44,413 nt of DNA from Gammaproteobacteria bacterium UBA7310 (GCA_002471665.1 DKQK01000028.1:220688-265100), one strand, 5' to 3'. Counted from the first letter of the stretch, positions 33,321 to 41,795 are shown. Program-made: numbers and translations. Notes: generated from the letters alone by a model not told the origin.

Positions 33321-34918
33321 GATGGCTGCGCCTCGCTCTGTGGTTGGTAGATGGTTTTGAAGATTTCGTGCATGGTGGTTAGATCGAAGGTCTGTTGTTG
33401 TTCCACGTCGCCAACCTGTTCCAGCAACTGGCGGTGGCACTGTTCAAAATAGGTTAATGCGCCGATAAAACGATCGCTGGCCTGTGACAACAGATCGGTG
33501 ATAAGTGGATCGTCCCTGTCTTTTCGGCTGAAACCCGACTGGGTACAGGCCTGCCAGGCCTGTTTGCAATGGGTGATGGCGTCGTTCAGCTCCGGCGGAA
33601 CGCCATTCTGGTGGGCGATGGCCCGATAAGCGGACCGATAAATGGATTCCATCACGGCGCCCAGGTCGCCCTGATCTTCTTCCAGCTCCGGCACTGTGAT
33701 GCCCATCCGGGTAAGGTCCCGTAACCACCCGGCGCGACCGCCCAGTTGCGGTGACACCAGATACAGCAGCCGCAGGCCGTCACTGTTCTCATTCACAATC
33801 AGATGATAGATGGACGCCTGCACCGAACGCCTGAACAAACCGGATGTCTTGTTGCAGCGCTGTAGAATCGCCTGATAATCCATGGGCAACTCTGCCCCCT
33901 GCAACTGCTGCAGAATACCCGCAATCAACGCTTCGGCCTGTGGTCCGCGACGGGCGTTGATCATGCGGTTTTCCAGTGGCGCGAAACAATGGGCACGGAG
34001 CGCGGACAGCATTAAATGGTGTGCCGGATAGGGCAAGTCGATGAAAAAGCCGACCGAGTTCAGCCCTGTCCCCAGCAGAAAACGGATGGGTTCATATTCC
34101 GTGTGCAGCGCAGTCCAGTCGTCGGCGCCGGACACACCGCTGAGCACCGTCTCGTCGGTGCTGTTGTCATCCAATAATCCGGGCTCGGATGCTGCCGTTT
34201 GATTCAGATGGGAAGCAAAGCTATCCACAAACAACACCAGTAACTGATGTACTTTTTGGTAGCGCTGAACATTCAGCTGTGGATCGGCCCAGTGGGTTTG
34301 CCAATAGCCTAATAGCTGATCCGGCCCAATATCCCGTGGCGAGTAACGGCCGCCATCGAACTGATCGTCGCAAAAGGCGACAATTGATTTGAACTGCTTT
34401 TCTTTGTGGCTGGAACCGCCACGGCGGCGCCGGTAGGCATCAAACTGATCACTCCATTCCCTGGCGATCTGATCGACCTGGTTGCGATCGTTGCAATTGC
34501 AACCGATGCGATCACACAGCGCCTGCAGGGCGGGCAGCTCCAATAACTCCGCGAAAGCGTTGGCGGTGTAGATAAGCTCCGGTGTGGATCCGCAGTAAAT
34601 GCAGAAAGAGCTGCCATCGGAATAGTGAGCGTGGATCTGGTCTGCCCCGGAAAAGCAGTGGCTGATGGTGCTACTGCTGACGGGGGTGACAAACAACAAC
34701 TCGATATAATTGAGCCCCTGTTGATGAATTGCCGCCACGAAATGGCTCAAGCGCCGTAACAGCTGAAAGCGCTCCCGGGTTAACAGGGTCTTGATGCAGC
34801 CGGCCAGTATGCGGCGGCGATGTGATTCGGAATCGGTGGCGAAGATGCCGTAATCATCCTCGATAATGGGCAGCGTCTCGTTGAACAGTTCATTAAACAG
34901 ATTAAAGCTCACTGTCAT
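33317..34918 (-). CDS. Large cytoplasmic protein of unknown function
   Basis: This 533-residue soluble protein of no family I recognise is mostly predicted helical (ILAGCIKTLLTRERFQLLRRLSHFVAAIHQ; MINARRGPQAEALIAGILQQLQGAE; HCKQAWQACTQSGF). Near residues 105-150 there is a cluster of cysteines (FCIYCGS, then LCDRIGCNCND) that could bind a metal, and a basic stretch RRRRGGSSHKEKQ near 165. It starts 4 bp after the lytic transglycosylase stop and overlaps the next gene (ATGA at 33317-33320). The tight coupling to the 184-residue and Lon-like genes suggests a shared cytoplasmic function at the inner membrane. Confidence 0.7.
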   Translation of the reverse strand: MTVSFNLFNELFNETLPIIEDDYGIFATDSESHRRRILAGCIKTLLTRERFQLLRRLSHFVAAIHQQGLNYIELLFVTPVSSSTISHCFSGADQIHAHYSDGSSFCIYCGSTPELIYTANAFAELLELPALQALCDRIGCNCNDRNQVDQIAREWSDQFDAYRRRRGGSSHKEKQFKSIVAFCDDQFDGGRYSPRDIGPDQLLGYWQTHWADPQLNVQRYQKVHQLLVLFVDSFASHLNQTAASEPGLLDDNSTDETVLSGVSGADDWTALHTEYEPIRFLLGTGLNSVGFFIDLPYPAHHLMLSALRAHCFAPLENRMINARRGPQAEALIAGILQQLQGAELPMDYQAILQRCNKTSGLFRRSVQASIYHLIVNENSDGLRLLYLVSPQLGGRAGWLRDLTRMGITVPELEEDQGDLGAVMESIYRSAYRAIAHQNGVPPELNDAITHCKQAWQACTQSGFSRKDRDDPLITDLLSQASDRFIGALTYFEQCHRQLLEQVGDVEQQQTFDLTTMHEIFKTIYQPQSEAQPS

Positions 34919-34921
34919 CGT

Positions 34922-35683
34922 TCAGTCCCAGCCATAGGTGGATGAATGTTCCCAGCGTTGGAGTGATTCCCGAAAGCGGGATCGTATTGTCTGCATTCTC
35001 ATTTCAAGCGGGGAGCGTCCTGCGTACAGATCGTGTCCGGGCACCGGCACCCTGAGCCGACGGGCCATGGCAGCAGCCTGGGGGCTGAAGACCGGTTGTT
35101 GCGTTTGGTGCTGAACCAGGCTGGTGTCAGTGTCGGAAAAATGGTGTTGCCAGCGCTGCACACTGGCCACGTAGGATCGGGTGTATGAGTGTGGCTGGTA
35201 GTTGTTGTCTGCCTTCAGGCTGCCACCGTTGTAATGGGAGAGCGCGGCTTCCCAGTTGTTGTCGTACTGCCGATAGAGATCCGTGAGGTACTGCAGCCCG
35301 GTGCGAATATTAACCACCGGGTCCCACAGGTGATCGGGGTCCAGTTGGAACACGTCGCGGGCAGTGGCAGGCATGATCTGCATCACCCCACGGGCGCCTT
35401 TGGGGCTGACTGCGGCGGCGTCAAAATCGGACTCTACTTTGGCGATGGCCAAAGCCAGTTCCGGCGGAAGCTCAGGGTGTGAGCGGGCCTCCTGTCGGAT
35501 CAGTAATTTAATTCGTTGCTTGCTGAATCGATCCGGCATGGGGGTGGCATGGGCTCCCTGTGACCACCGCGCCAGAGATTCTGACGAAAGTTCGTTGCCA
35601 GCGTACGCTGGTTGATGGGTGAGCATCACGCTTACCACGCAGCATAAACACGTAAAACAGTAAAAGCATTGATACTTACTCAT
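34922..35683 (-). CDS. Secreted lytic transglycosylase (SLT family 1)
   Basis: This 253-residue murein-degrading enzyme has an N-terminal signal peptide with unusual cysteines (YQCFYCFTCLCCVVSVMLTH, cleaved near AYAG). The SLT domain spans about 60-170. The catalytic Glu is E84 in ALAIAKVESDFDAAAVSPKG, followed by ARGVMQIMPATARD and the ALSHYNGG motif. Such enzymes cut the glycan strand of peptidoglycan to 1,6-anhydro products, and within multi-gene envelope machines they open the wall for assembly. GGAGG precedes ATG 35683. It lies 4 bp before the 533-residue gene and 50 bp after the SH3-like lipoprotein, so it is part of the long operon. Confidence 0.88.
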   Translation of the reverse strand: MSKYQCFYCFTCLCCVVSVMLTHQPAYAGNELSSESLARWSQGAHATPMPDRFSKQRIKLLIRQEARSHPELPPELALAIAKVESDFDAAAVSPKGARGVMQIMPATARDVFQLDPDHLWDPVVNIRTGLQYLTDLYRQYDNNWEAALSHYNGGSLKADNNYQPHSYTRSYVASVQRWQHHFSDTDTSLVQHQTQQPVFSPQAAAMARRLRVPVPGHDLYAGRSPLEMRMQTIRSRFRESLQRWEHSSTYGWD

Positions 35684-35733
35684 GGCGCTTTCCTCCTCAG
35701 GGTGCCCCCACTGCTTCAGCTGGTGGCGATGGA

Positions 35734-36054
35734 TCAGTTTGCTGAATGCAGTGGCATGCCGAATACGTAGCCTTCCGGCCCTTTGTCGACTTCGATGAAA
35801 TGCCAGATTTCATCGTAGGGCCTGATGCTGGCATCAAGCCGGTCACCTTTGCGATAAAGGGCCACAGTCTTGGCGCTGATGCTGGGAGCGCTGCGCAGTT
35901 GGAAGCGCCGGGTGGCAACCACGGTGCCCTCGGCGGTCACCGGCCCCTGCCGGTAGCCGGTGGCAGACGCCGGTGCCGCGATGGGTTGTTGTGTCGAGCA
36001 ACCACTGACAACCGCTACCAGGCCGGCGAGTTGCAGTATATTACGTAGTTTCAT
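35734..36054 (-). CDS. SH3-like (SH3b) lipoprotein
   Basis: This 106-residue predicted lipoprotein has MKLRNILQLAGLVAVVSGCST with lipobox VSGC. Residues about 45-104 fit a bacterial SH3 domain: FQLRSAPSISAKTVALYRKGDRLDASIRPYDEIWHFIEVDKGPEGYVFG, with the RSAPS opening and the WHFIEV/GYVFG strands characteristic of SH3b folds that bind peptidoglycan or peptides. It lies directly upstream of the lytic transglycosylase gene, a sensible partner for wall binding. GGGAG seven bases before ATG 36054 gives a clear start. Confidence 0.8.
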   Translation of the reverse strand: MKLRNILQLAGLVAVVSGCSTQQPIAAPASATGYRQGPVTAEGTVVATRRFQLRSAPSISAKTVALYRKGDRLDASIRPYDEIWHFIEVDKGPEGYVFGMPLHSAN

Positions 36055-36080
36055 GTTGAATCTCCCGCACCGGTCATGGA

Positions 36081-37016
36081 TCAGTTAAAGCGACCTTCGC
36101 GATCGGATCGGGCCCGCTGATCGGCAATGACCTGTTCCACCGAGAAGGTTCGGCCGTTGCGCACAGTGACGCGGTATTCGTGCTCTTCATAACCCATGTC
36201 CAGCAACAGAATGTTCAACCACTTATAGAGATCCTTGCTGGTGGCGCGGGTGGCGTAGTTGTACTTATACACGGTGGCGTCTCCGGATACTCCGCGCACA
36301 TCAACAAACTCGGGGAACTCCTTTTCCATCACTTCGGTAATGGCCAGAATCTCTTTCATGGAGAAGTTGCGGAACGTGAAGTTCATGTTGTTGATCAGTC
36401 CGGGATCATTGCGGTTATCGGCGTTGTTGCTGCTGACATCGTCGCGGGCCAGATACTTCAGCTTGTTGGATAACACATCCCCCAGGCTGGCGGCGATGTC
36501 CCGGGCATGATCACCCACGATTTCTTCGATACAGATACCGGCGCATTCCCGGGGCGCGGGAAACTCCATTTTCAGGGGCTCCCAGCCGGCCAGGTATTGG
36601 TTGGAGGCCACATCATAAATATCCCCATTGATTCGCACCTGGGCCTTGGTGCCGAAGCCGTAGTCTTTGGCCATGGCGCGGATTTTGAACACCACCAGGG
36701 CGCGGCCGCATAAGGTCGCGTCTTCCGACGTGCAGGCTAGGTCCACCACTTTAATCAGTTCTTCCTTGGGGCGGCGATCGCGGAAATTCCAGTCCATTTT
36801 GGCGGCGATGGCGCTTTCATCAATCACATACCAGTCATCGGTGGCCAGTTGGCGCTGCAGTTCGGTCATCACACGGCGGTGGATATCACTGGAGCGCTTG
36901 ACGCTGTTGGGGTCTGAATCTTCCGCCATGACGATCACGGGCAGGCCCTGTCCGCCTTTGGCAAAGGCAAAAAGCGGCACAAGACTGATTAAGGTGGCAA
37001 GCAGTAATCTTTTCAT
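36081..37016 (-). CDS. Secreted protein of unknown function, CsgG/TolB-N-like fold possible
   Basis: This 311-residue protein has a signal peptide ending near FAFAKG. Residues about 25-200 recall the CsgG/LpoB/TolB-N alpha/beta fold: LPVIVMAEDSDPN, RRVMTELQRQLATDDWYVIDESAIAAK, CGRALVVFKIRAMAKD, KAQVRINGDIYDVASNQYLAGWE. Two Cys pairs are present (CTSEDATLC; CAGIC). Residues about 210-311 form a second domain (FSMKEILAITEVMEKEFPEFV; TSKDLYKWLNILLLDMGYEEHEY). The resemblance is by strand and helix order only. In the operon it lies between the coiled-coil protein and the SH3-like lipoprotein. It may be a periplasmic scaffold or an outer-membrane-associated component. Confidence 0.6.
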   Translation of the reverse strand: MKRLLLATLISLVPLFAFAKGGQGLPVIVMAEDSDPNSVKRSSDIHRRVMTELQRQLATDDWYVIDESAIAAKMDWNFRDRRPKEELIKVVDLACTSEDATLCGRALVVFKIRAMAKDYGFGTKAQVRINGDIYDVASNQYLAGWEPLKMEFPAPRECAGICIEEIVGDHARDIAASLGDVLSNKLKYLARDDVSSNNADNRNDPGLINNMNFTFRNFSMKEILAITEVMEKEFPEFVDVRGVSGDATVYKYNYATRATSKDLYKWLNILLLDMGYEEHEYRVTVRNGRTFSVEQVIADQRARSDREGRFN

Positions 37017-37077
37017 GATGATGGTTCCTGATGATTGAATGGGTTATCCCTGTAAATGGCAGGATTTGAGTCTTTTT

Positions 37078-38109
37078 TTACGGACAGTCCGCAGATTGTT
37101 CCTGTCCGGTGACTTTTTCCGTGACGGTACCGATGAGTCCGGTCAGCATATTCTTCTTTGGTTCGCAGTCGGACTTGTCTGCGAGCACCGTCTGCTTGGT
37201 GTTATCTTCCTGTTTTGCAAGGGAGAATGTGCTGGTGGTGCGCTGGTCGATGGCGCGTGCCACCTCCACCGCCTTTTTGGATTCGGCGTGTTGGGCCTTT
37301 TTGATCATGTTCTTTTGTTTTTTCAGCGCCGATTTATCCAGGGACTTGTTGATGTCCATGGCCAGCTGGATGGCGGAGGTGATGTTTTCCACCATGCCGG
37401 TGGCCCGCTCCGGTAGATTTTCGGCAAATTCGGAGGTAATGCCCACAGCACTGTTGGCGGATACCAGATCCAGCCGTTGTTGTTTATCGGCATCCATCCA
37501 GTATTTACGGAAGGTGGTCACACCCAGTGCGGATTGCGCCTGGTAGTAGTTGGCTGCGTTCAGGGAAATCTGGGATTCCACAACATGCTGGCGAAACTCG
37601 TCGGACCCCAGGTACTTGTCTTTGCGCTTTTCCAACTCGGCCTCGATTTCCTTGGCGCGGCTACCGATCATCTCGGTGGCTTTGATCACGTCGGCATCGA
37701 TTTGCGCGGCGGGGTTTTCCCCCTCCAGGGCCTTTTCCAGCTCCAGTATGATTTTGCTGAGGGTCTGCTTCATACCCAGGGCTTTCTCAATGGAGTCGAT
37801 GCCCTGTGCCGCATTGAGTGTGGCGCGGTCAATGTAGTCCGCCGACGCCAGCAGCAGACCTGCGGGACTGTTGATTTCGCAGAGTGGGGTTTTGTCTTTC
37901 TTGAATACGTTCCAGGCTTTCTTGGCGATATCGAGCAGATCATTCACCATGCGGTCCTGGTAGTCGATCTTGATTTTGTTTTCTTTCATATACAGGCAGG
38001 CCCCATCCAGACCTGTATTGAATATGTTTACTTTCGCCCAGGCGGGTGTGCCTGCAGCCAAAGCCAGAGCGATCAGAATAGTTTTGGTGATCATGTGACG
38101 AGATTTCAT
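37078..38109 (-). CDS. Secreted helical coiled-coil protein of unknown function
   Basis: This 343-residue protein has a signal peptide (ITKTILIALALAAGTPAWA). The mature protein is nearly all helix and strongly charged, with long heptad-like stretches (LSKIILELEKALEGENPAA; GSRAKEIEAELEKRKDKYLG; KQKNMIKKAQHAESKKAVEVA). A cysteine pair lies near the N-terminus (DGACLYMKENK; TPLCEINS) and another near the C-terminus (SDCEPK; SADCP). ATG 38109 has AAGGGGG upstream; an alternative at 38130 is less likely. Such shape fits a periplasmic structural or spacer component. No family is recognised. Confidence 0.65.
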   Translation of the reverse strand: MKSRHMITKTILIALALAAGTPAWAKVNIFNTGLDGACLYMKENKIKIDYQDRMVNDLLDIAKKAWNVFKKDKTPLCEINSPAGLLLASADYIDRATLNAAQGIDSIEKALGMKQTLSKIILELEKALEGENPAAQIDADVIKATEMIGSRAKEIEAELEKRKDKYLGSDEFRQHVVESQISLNAANYYQAQSALGVTTFRKYWMDADKQQRLDLVSANSAVGITSEFAENLPERATGMVENITSAIQLAMDINKSLDKSALKKQKNMIKKAQHAESKKAVEVARAIDQRTTSTFSLAKQEDNTKQTVLADKSDCEPKKNMLTGLIGTVTEKVTGQEQSADCP

Positions 38110-38176
38110 TGTTTTCCCCCTTGTTAACAACTACTCGATTAATTGGCAGGTTTAGAGCCAGAATTTCTCCGGGCTC

Positions 38177-38791
38177 CTATTTGCCGGGGCTTCCATTGGC
38201 CAGGGTGTCCACGGCCTGCGCCACCACCCTATCCACCAGCTTTACGATCATACCTTCGCGTGTGCCCCGGCTCCCCATGCGTTGCTCCCGGTGCAGGGTA
38301 TCGTTGGTTACCAGCTTGTGACTGGCGGCGTCGTACACCCGCAGGTACATGTCAACGCGGATATTGCGGCCCAGGTTGGCGATCTGGGTATCACTGATGA
38401 TGATGCGGTCGTTGGCGGTGAACTCCGGCAGATACTGGTTTTCCACCCCCAGTTTGATGTTGTTTAGTATCTGTAATACCGCTTCGGCATAGTTGCCGAA
38501 GCTCTCACAATTGCGAAAACTGAAATCACCGCCCACCACTGGGCACTCGTGGGAATACCGCAGTTGCTGGAAACCGGATTTTAGCGGCGTCAGATCCACA
38601 TGTTCGTAACCATGACGGCTGAGGTGTGTCAGCAGCAGGGTTTCAAAATTGAAACTGCTTTCCAGTACTTCCCGGCTGGCGGGCCGGCCGTCGATGGTGA
38701 CCCGCATCAATGTGGCGACCGACTGGGCCTGGGCCGGGAAGCTCAGCAGGCCGCACAATGCCATAAGGCACAGAGCAAAACGAAAATTCAT
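38177..38791 (-). CDS. Secreted protein of unknown function, possible CsgG/TolB-N-like fold
   Basis: This 204-residue protein has a signal peptide cleaved near AQA-QSV. It has a single Cys pair (SHECPVVGGDFSFRNCES). The pattern of strand, ordered helices and strand (NFETLLLTHLSRHGYEHVDLTPL; DRIIISDTQIANLGRNIRVDMYLRVYDAASHKLV) resembles the periplasmic half of the CsgG/FlgT/LpoB class that the 311-residue protein also recalls. It starts 1 bp after the 435-residue gene's stop, with AAGGGGA upstream. The length suits a small periplasmic or outer-membrane-associated partner. Function unknown. Confidence 0.6.
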   Translation of the reverse strand: MNFRFALCLMALCGLLSFPAQAQSVATLMRVTIDGRPASREVLESSFNFETLLLTHLSRHGYEHVDLTPLKSGFQQLRYSHECPVVGGDFSFRNCESFGNYAEAVLQILNNIKLGVENQYLPEFTANDRIIISDTQIANLGRNIRVDMYLRVYDAASHKLVTNDTLHREQRMGSRGTREGMIVKLVDRVVAQAVDTLANGSPGK

Positions 38792-38792
38792 G

Positions 38793-40100
38793 TCAGTTCC
38801 CCTTAACCGGCAAATGCGACAGTGCGTTAATCAATGCGATCTGGTGAAACAGGCGTTGCTGATCCGGGTTGGCTTTGGCCCGGCCCTCAACCCGACTGGC
38901 TTGATACAGCCCGTAGAAAGCCTTGTCGTCCAGGAACTCCAACTCGCGCTGCGGTGTGCAGCTATCGGGTGGGGTAAACGCCTTGATCAGGCTCAGGTTG
39001 GTAACGTATTCGTCGACTTTGAGCAGAGCCTCCTGGCCGTTGGCGCTGGTGGCGGAGTCAATGTCGTCGATGGTGGCAATGTATTTGTTGGCCGCCTGTT
39101 TCGGGTTGATGGAGAAATCAATCAGGCGGTCGGTGAGGGATTTGCGGTTTTGTGGCAGGGCGAAGCGGGCCGCCACTTCCCAGGCGTTGTCCGAACGCCA
39201 GGTGGACCAGCCCAGCGGTGGCAGGGTAATCAGGCCTTTGGCCGATAAGGCATCAGTGGTGCCATGGGCCAGCAGCCCCGCCATTTGGGCGCAAGCTGTG
39301 GAGCCGGGTTTGCAGCCGGATGGAATGTTGCACATGTTCGGGCTGGCCCCAGGCTGTTGCCATTGAAACAGTTGGCCGGCGTTGCTGCCATTCACCCAGA
39401 CCCCGGTAACAATGTGGCGGTCTTCATCCCGGATTTTGTTCAGGTTACGTGTTTGAATCAGGCTCACCAGTCGCTCCAGCGCTTTGTCCGACGCCTGGGT
39501 ATAGGCTTTCAGAAACTGTTGTTGCTGTTCTTTCGGGTTGTTGATTTGGCTGGCGGCGGATTTGTTGTGCACCTGGCTCAAAGCTGATGCAGACAGTACG
39601 ATCTCATCATTCTCCAGATCCAGCAGCAGAGCAGTGACACTGGTAAAGAAATAGTCGTGATAGGAGTGCCTGACCTTGCCATTCGTTAGCTGGTAGGGGT
39701 AGACGAACCCCATGTGCTGCTCAAACGAGCCCACCAGGAAAATACCCAGCACGCGATCAAAGTATCGCTGCAGTTTCGTTACGGAGTCGAAAGGGGCACG
39801 CTCCTTACCCAGTTCCCTGGCGATGGCGGCCTCGGCGTCATCCACCAACAGCGCAACGGGATAGGGTGACAGCTGAGGCAAGCCACCGGTTTCTCGGTTC
39901 AGTTGAATGACCATTTGTTCGGTGGCGTCTTCCAGTCGATAACTGCCGTCGGTCAACAGATCAAACAGCGTCTGCTGAGTGGCTTCCTCGGTATAGCCGA
40001 TACCGCCGTAAAGAATGATATTGTTTTGCGGTTTGGCTCCGGCTATGGATACCAGCATCAACAGCGGCAGCAGCATCCAATAGCGAGTTAAGGTTTTCAT
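38793..40100 (-). CDS. Secreted protein of unknown function (435 aa)
   Basis: This 435-residue protein has a signal peptide (YWMLLPLLMLVSIAGAKPQ). No family is recognised. The N-terminal part is alpha/beta (NNIILYGGIGYTEEATQQTLFDLL; YPVALLVDDAEAAIARELG; FDRVLGIFLVGSFEQHMGF), and a loop CNIPSGCKPGSTACAQMAG near 255-275 has three cysteines. The C-terminal 100 residues are helical. ATG 40100 overlaps the protease gene's TGA (ATGA), so it is translated with the trypsin-like enzyme and could be its substrate, inhibitor or partner. Confidence 0.65.
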   Translation of the reverse strand: MKTLTRYWMLLPLLMLVSIAGAKPQNNIILYGGIGYTEEATQQTLFDLLTDGSYRLEDATEQMVIQLNRETGGLPQLSPYPVALLVDDAEAAIARELGKERAPFDSVTKLQRYFDRVLGIFLVGSFEQHMGFVYPYQLTNGKVRHSYHDYFFTSVTALLLDLENDEIVLSASALSQVHNKSAASQINNPKEQQQQFLKAYTQASDKALERLVSLIQTRNLNKIRDEDRHIVTGVWVNGSNAGQLFQWQQPGASPNMCNIPSGCKPGSTACAQMAGLLAHGTTDALSAKGLITLPPLGWSTWRSDNAWEVAARFALPQNRKSLTDRLIDFSINPKQAANKYIATIDDIDSATSANGQEALLKVDEYVTNLSLIKAFTPPDSCTPQRELEFLDDKAFYGLYQASRVEGRAKANPDQQRLFHQIALINALSHLPVKGN

Positions 40101-41074
40101 ATAATGGGTTTCCAGCCGCCGGTGTTGTCTTGGGTATCGGAAGGCGGGTCTGCCGGTTTGGGGGTGGGCTTTGCCTTTGGTGCTGCCGCAGGGTTTGGTT
40201 TGGCTGATGTTTTAGCGGGTGTTGCATTGTTGCTGGTGCCGGAGCTGGTGGAAGCGCCGGCTACCGGCAGATAAGGTTTGATTTTTTCGGCGATAAACAG
40301 AATACGGGTGCCCAGGTTAAAGCGGCCCTCCACTCCCCGGTGGTGGAGCGCAACGATTTTGTCACCGTCGATACTGAATACCGGCGAACCTGACGAGCCA
40401 CCCTGGGTGTCGGCCAGATAGCAGAGATACGCCTTATTGCCGGTAAAGGGGGACTGGCAGTTGATGACTTGGGTATTGTTGGTGACAATTTCCTTGGGGC
40501 GACTATCGGGGTGTTGAATGATTTTGACCGAGCGGATCTGTTGCACCAGGTTCGGGTTCTGTTCCAACTGCAGCCAGCCGTAACGGTTGCCCAGCGGTTT
40601 GTTTAGCTTCAGCAAGGCATAGTCGAGGGATTCGTGGTAGGAAAGGATTTGGGTGGCCTGGGCCGTGGAGTTAGCATCTGGTTTGCTTTTGGGGCTGGTG
40701 TACTCCATCCACACAACAATGTTCGTGGCTGGAATTATGCCGCCGTTATCCGCCGCGATGCAGTGATGATTGGTCAGGAACAGGTCTGGGCCCACCAGCG
40801 AACCGGAGCAGAATCCTTTGCGTTTTACGTCCATGAAGAAACCGACTTTTTTGCTAAGTTCCACGTTGGCGTCATTTGCCGGCAGGTCGATCACTTTGAC
40901 AAAGTCCGGTTTGCCCATGATGCGTTCCTGGACCGCTTCCCCTTGGCTGTTCACCTCGCCATCTGATCCTATGGCATTCCAGGTTTGCAGTTCATCAATG
41001 CTCAACGACAGGGTATCGGCCAGTGTCGGACATGACAGGCACATAAACCCCAGCACAATCATCAGGTGTTTCAT
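40097..41074 (-). CDS. Secreted trypsin-like serine protease with Pro/Ala/Lys tail
   Basis: This 325-residue S1-type protease has a signal peptide ending near LAD. The catalytic triad is visible: H104 in LFLTNHHCIA, D151 in SLDYALLKLNKP and S228 in DTQGGSSGSPVFS. Cysteines at 89/105 and 206/218 suit two disulfides. Before the domain lies a 60-residue N-terminal region that may be a propeptide. Behind it, residues 272-325 form a low-complexity Ser/Ala/Pro/Lys tail (PAKTSAKPNPAAAPKAK), as found in wall-attached or scaffolded proteases. It belongs to the glutamyl-endopeptidase/V8-like side of S1 by its motifs. It is the second gene of the long operon, 22 bp after the lipoprotein gene. Confidence 0.85.
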   Translation of the reverse strand: MKHLMIVLGFMCLSCPTLADTLSLSIDELQTWNAIGSDGEVNSQGEAVQERIMGKPDFVKVIDLPANDANVELSKKVGFFMDVKRKGFCSGSLVGPDLFLTNHHCIAADNGGIIPATNIVVWMEYTSPKSKPDANSTAQATQILSYHESLDYALLKLNKPLGNRYGWLQLEQNPNLVQQIRSVKIIQHPDSRPKEIVTNNTQVINCQSPFTGNKAYLCYLADTQGGSSGSPVFSIDGDKIVALHHRGVEGRFNLGTRILFIAEKIKPYLPVAGASTSSGTSNNATPAKTSAKPNPAAAPKAKPTPKPADPPSDTQDNTGGWKPII

Positions 41075-41096
41075 GCTGTTTTCCCCAATAAAGATG

Positions 41097-41582
41097 TTAT
41101 TGCTGAATAAAACGAACCCTGTTCAATTCGTACAAGGTGGCGGATTCCCCATTGATCTCAGCCACAAACCGGCCTTCGCTAAAGCGAAACGAAGCGGCCT
41201 CAACCCAGCGGTTATCGTGCTGTAACTCAAGCCGCCATTCATCCGGGTGAACCTGGTAAGGTGACAGTATGGTGATAAGCGGTACGGTCAGAGTGTGCTG
41301 CTGCGCGTAGGGTTGAATCTGGATTTTCAAGGGGATGGATTCCAACACCCCGCTGCCGGTTGTTCGTGCTGGCAGCAACCGAGCATTATCTTGATACAGA
41401 ACCAGTGAACCCTGGCTCATCAGTGACCACTGGAACTCGGTGAGCTCCTGTGCTGACGGGCTGTTTGCAATGTCTGCCCGTGTTGACTCCGTTGATTGAC
41501 AGGCGCATAAAGTGGGCAACATGCTGATCGACAGCAGCACCATCATCCACCACGGGTGTATGACTTTTCGATAAACTTTCAT
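41097..41582 (-). CDS. Lipoprotein of unknown function, first gene of the operon
   Basis: This 161-residue predicted lipoprotein has a signal peptide WWMMVLLSISMLPTLCACQS with lipobox LCAC. The mature domain is beta-rich (PLKIQIQPYAQQHTLTVPLITILSPY; WRLELQHDNRWVEAASFRFSEGRFVAEI) and may be a small beta-sandwich. No family is recognised. It is the first gene after a 213-bp gap, so the operon promoter should lie upstream. A hairpin at 41605-41634 lies in the leader, 22 bp before this ATG. The ribosome binding site is weak (ATGGA). Confidence 0.7.
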   Translation of the reverse strand: MKVYRKVIHPWWMMVLLSISMLPTLCACQSTESTRADIANSPSAQELTEFQWSLMSQGSLVLYQDNARLLPARTTGSGVLESIPLKIQIQPYAQQHTLTVPLITILSPYQVHPDEWRLELQHDNRWVEAASFRFSEGRFVAEINGESATLYELNRVRFIQQ

Positions 41583-41604
41583 GATTCATCCATTTTAGTA
41601 ATTA

Positions 41605-41634
41605 GCCTGACCTCAAATAATGGGAGGTTCAGGC
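41605..41634 (-). promoter_or_regulatory. Hairpin in the leader of the long operon
   Basis: GCCTGACCT at 41605-41613 pairs with AGGTTCAGGC at 41625-41634, with one bulged base and an 11-base loop. It is flanked by AATTTTTG on one side and TAATTA on the other. It may end the epimerase transcript or act as an attenuator, because only 22 bp remain before the first start codon of the operon. Confidence 0.5.
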
Positions 41635-41795
41635 AATTTTTGTAACGGCAAAGAGATAACTAAAATGGGGAAATAGGCAGCAACCCCAGTAACTAAACAC
41701 ATGCTGAATAAGAATCAGTAACAACGTATCCCCGGGCGTAGTATGGGTTTTCTTTTTCTGCTCTGTCAATAGACCTGATTTTGGGGGAATTACAG

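Noticed and set aside
25537..41582. Known secretion or pilus system, prophage tail module or BREX-type defence island
   Set aside because: No secretin, assembly ATPase, pilin, tail, helicase or methyltransferase gene is present; a Lon-like domain alone is not enough, and it lacks the AAA+ part of BREX-type Lon.
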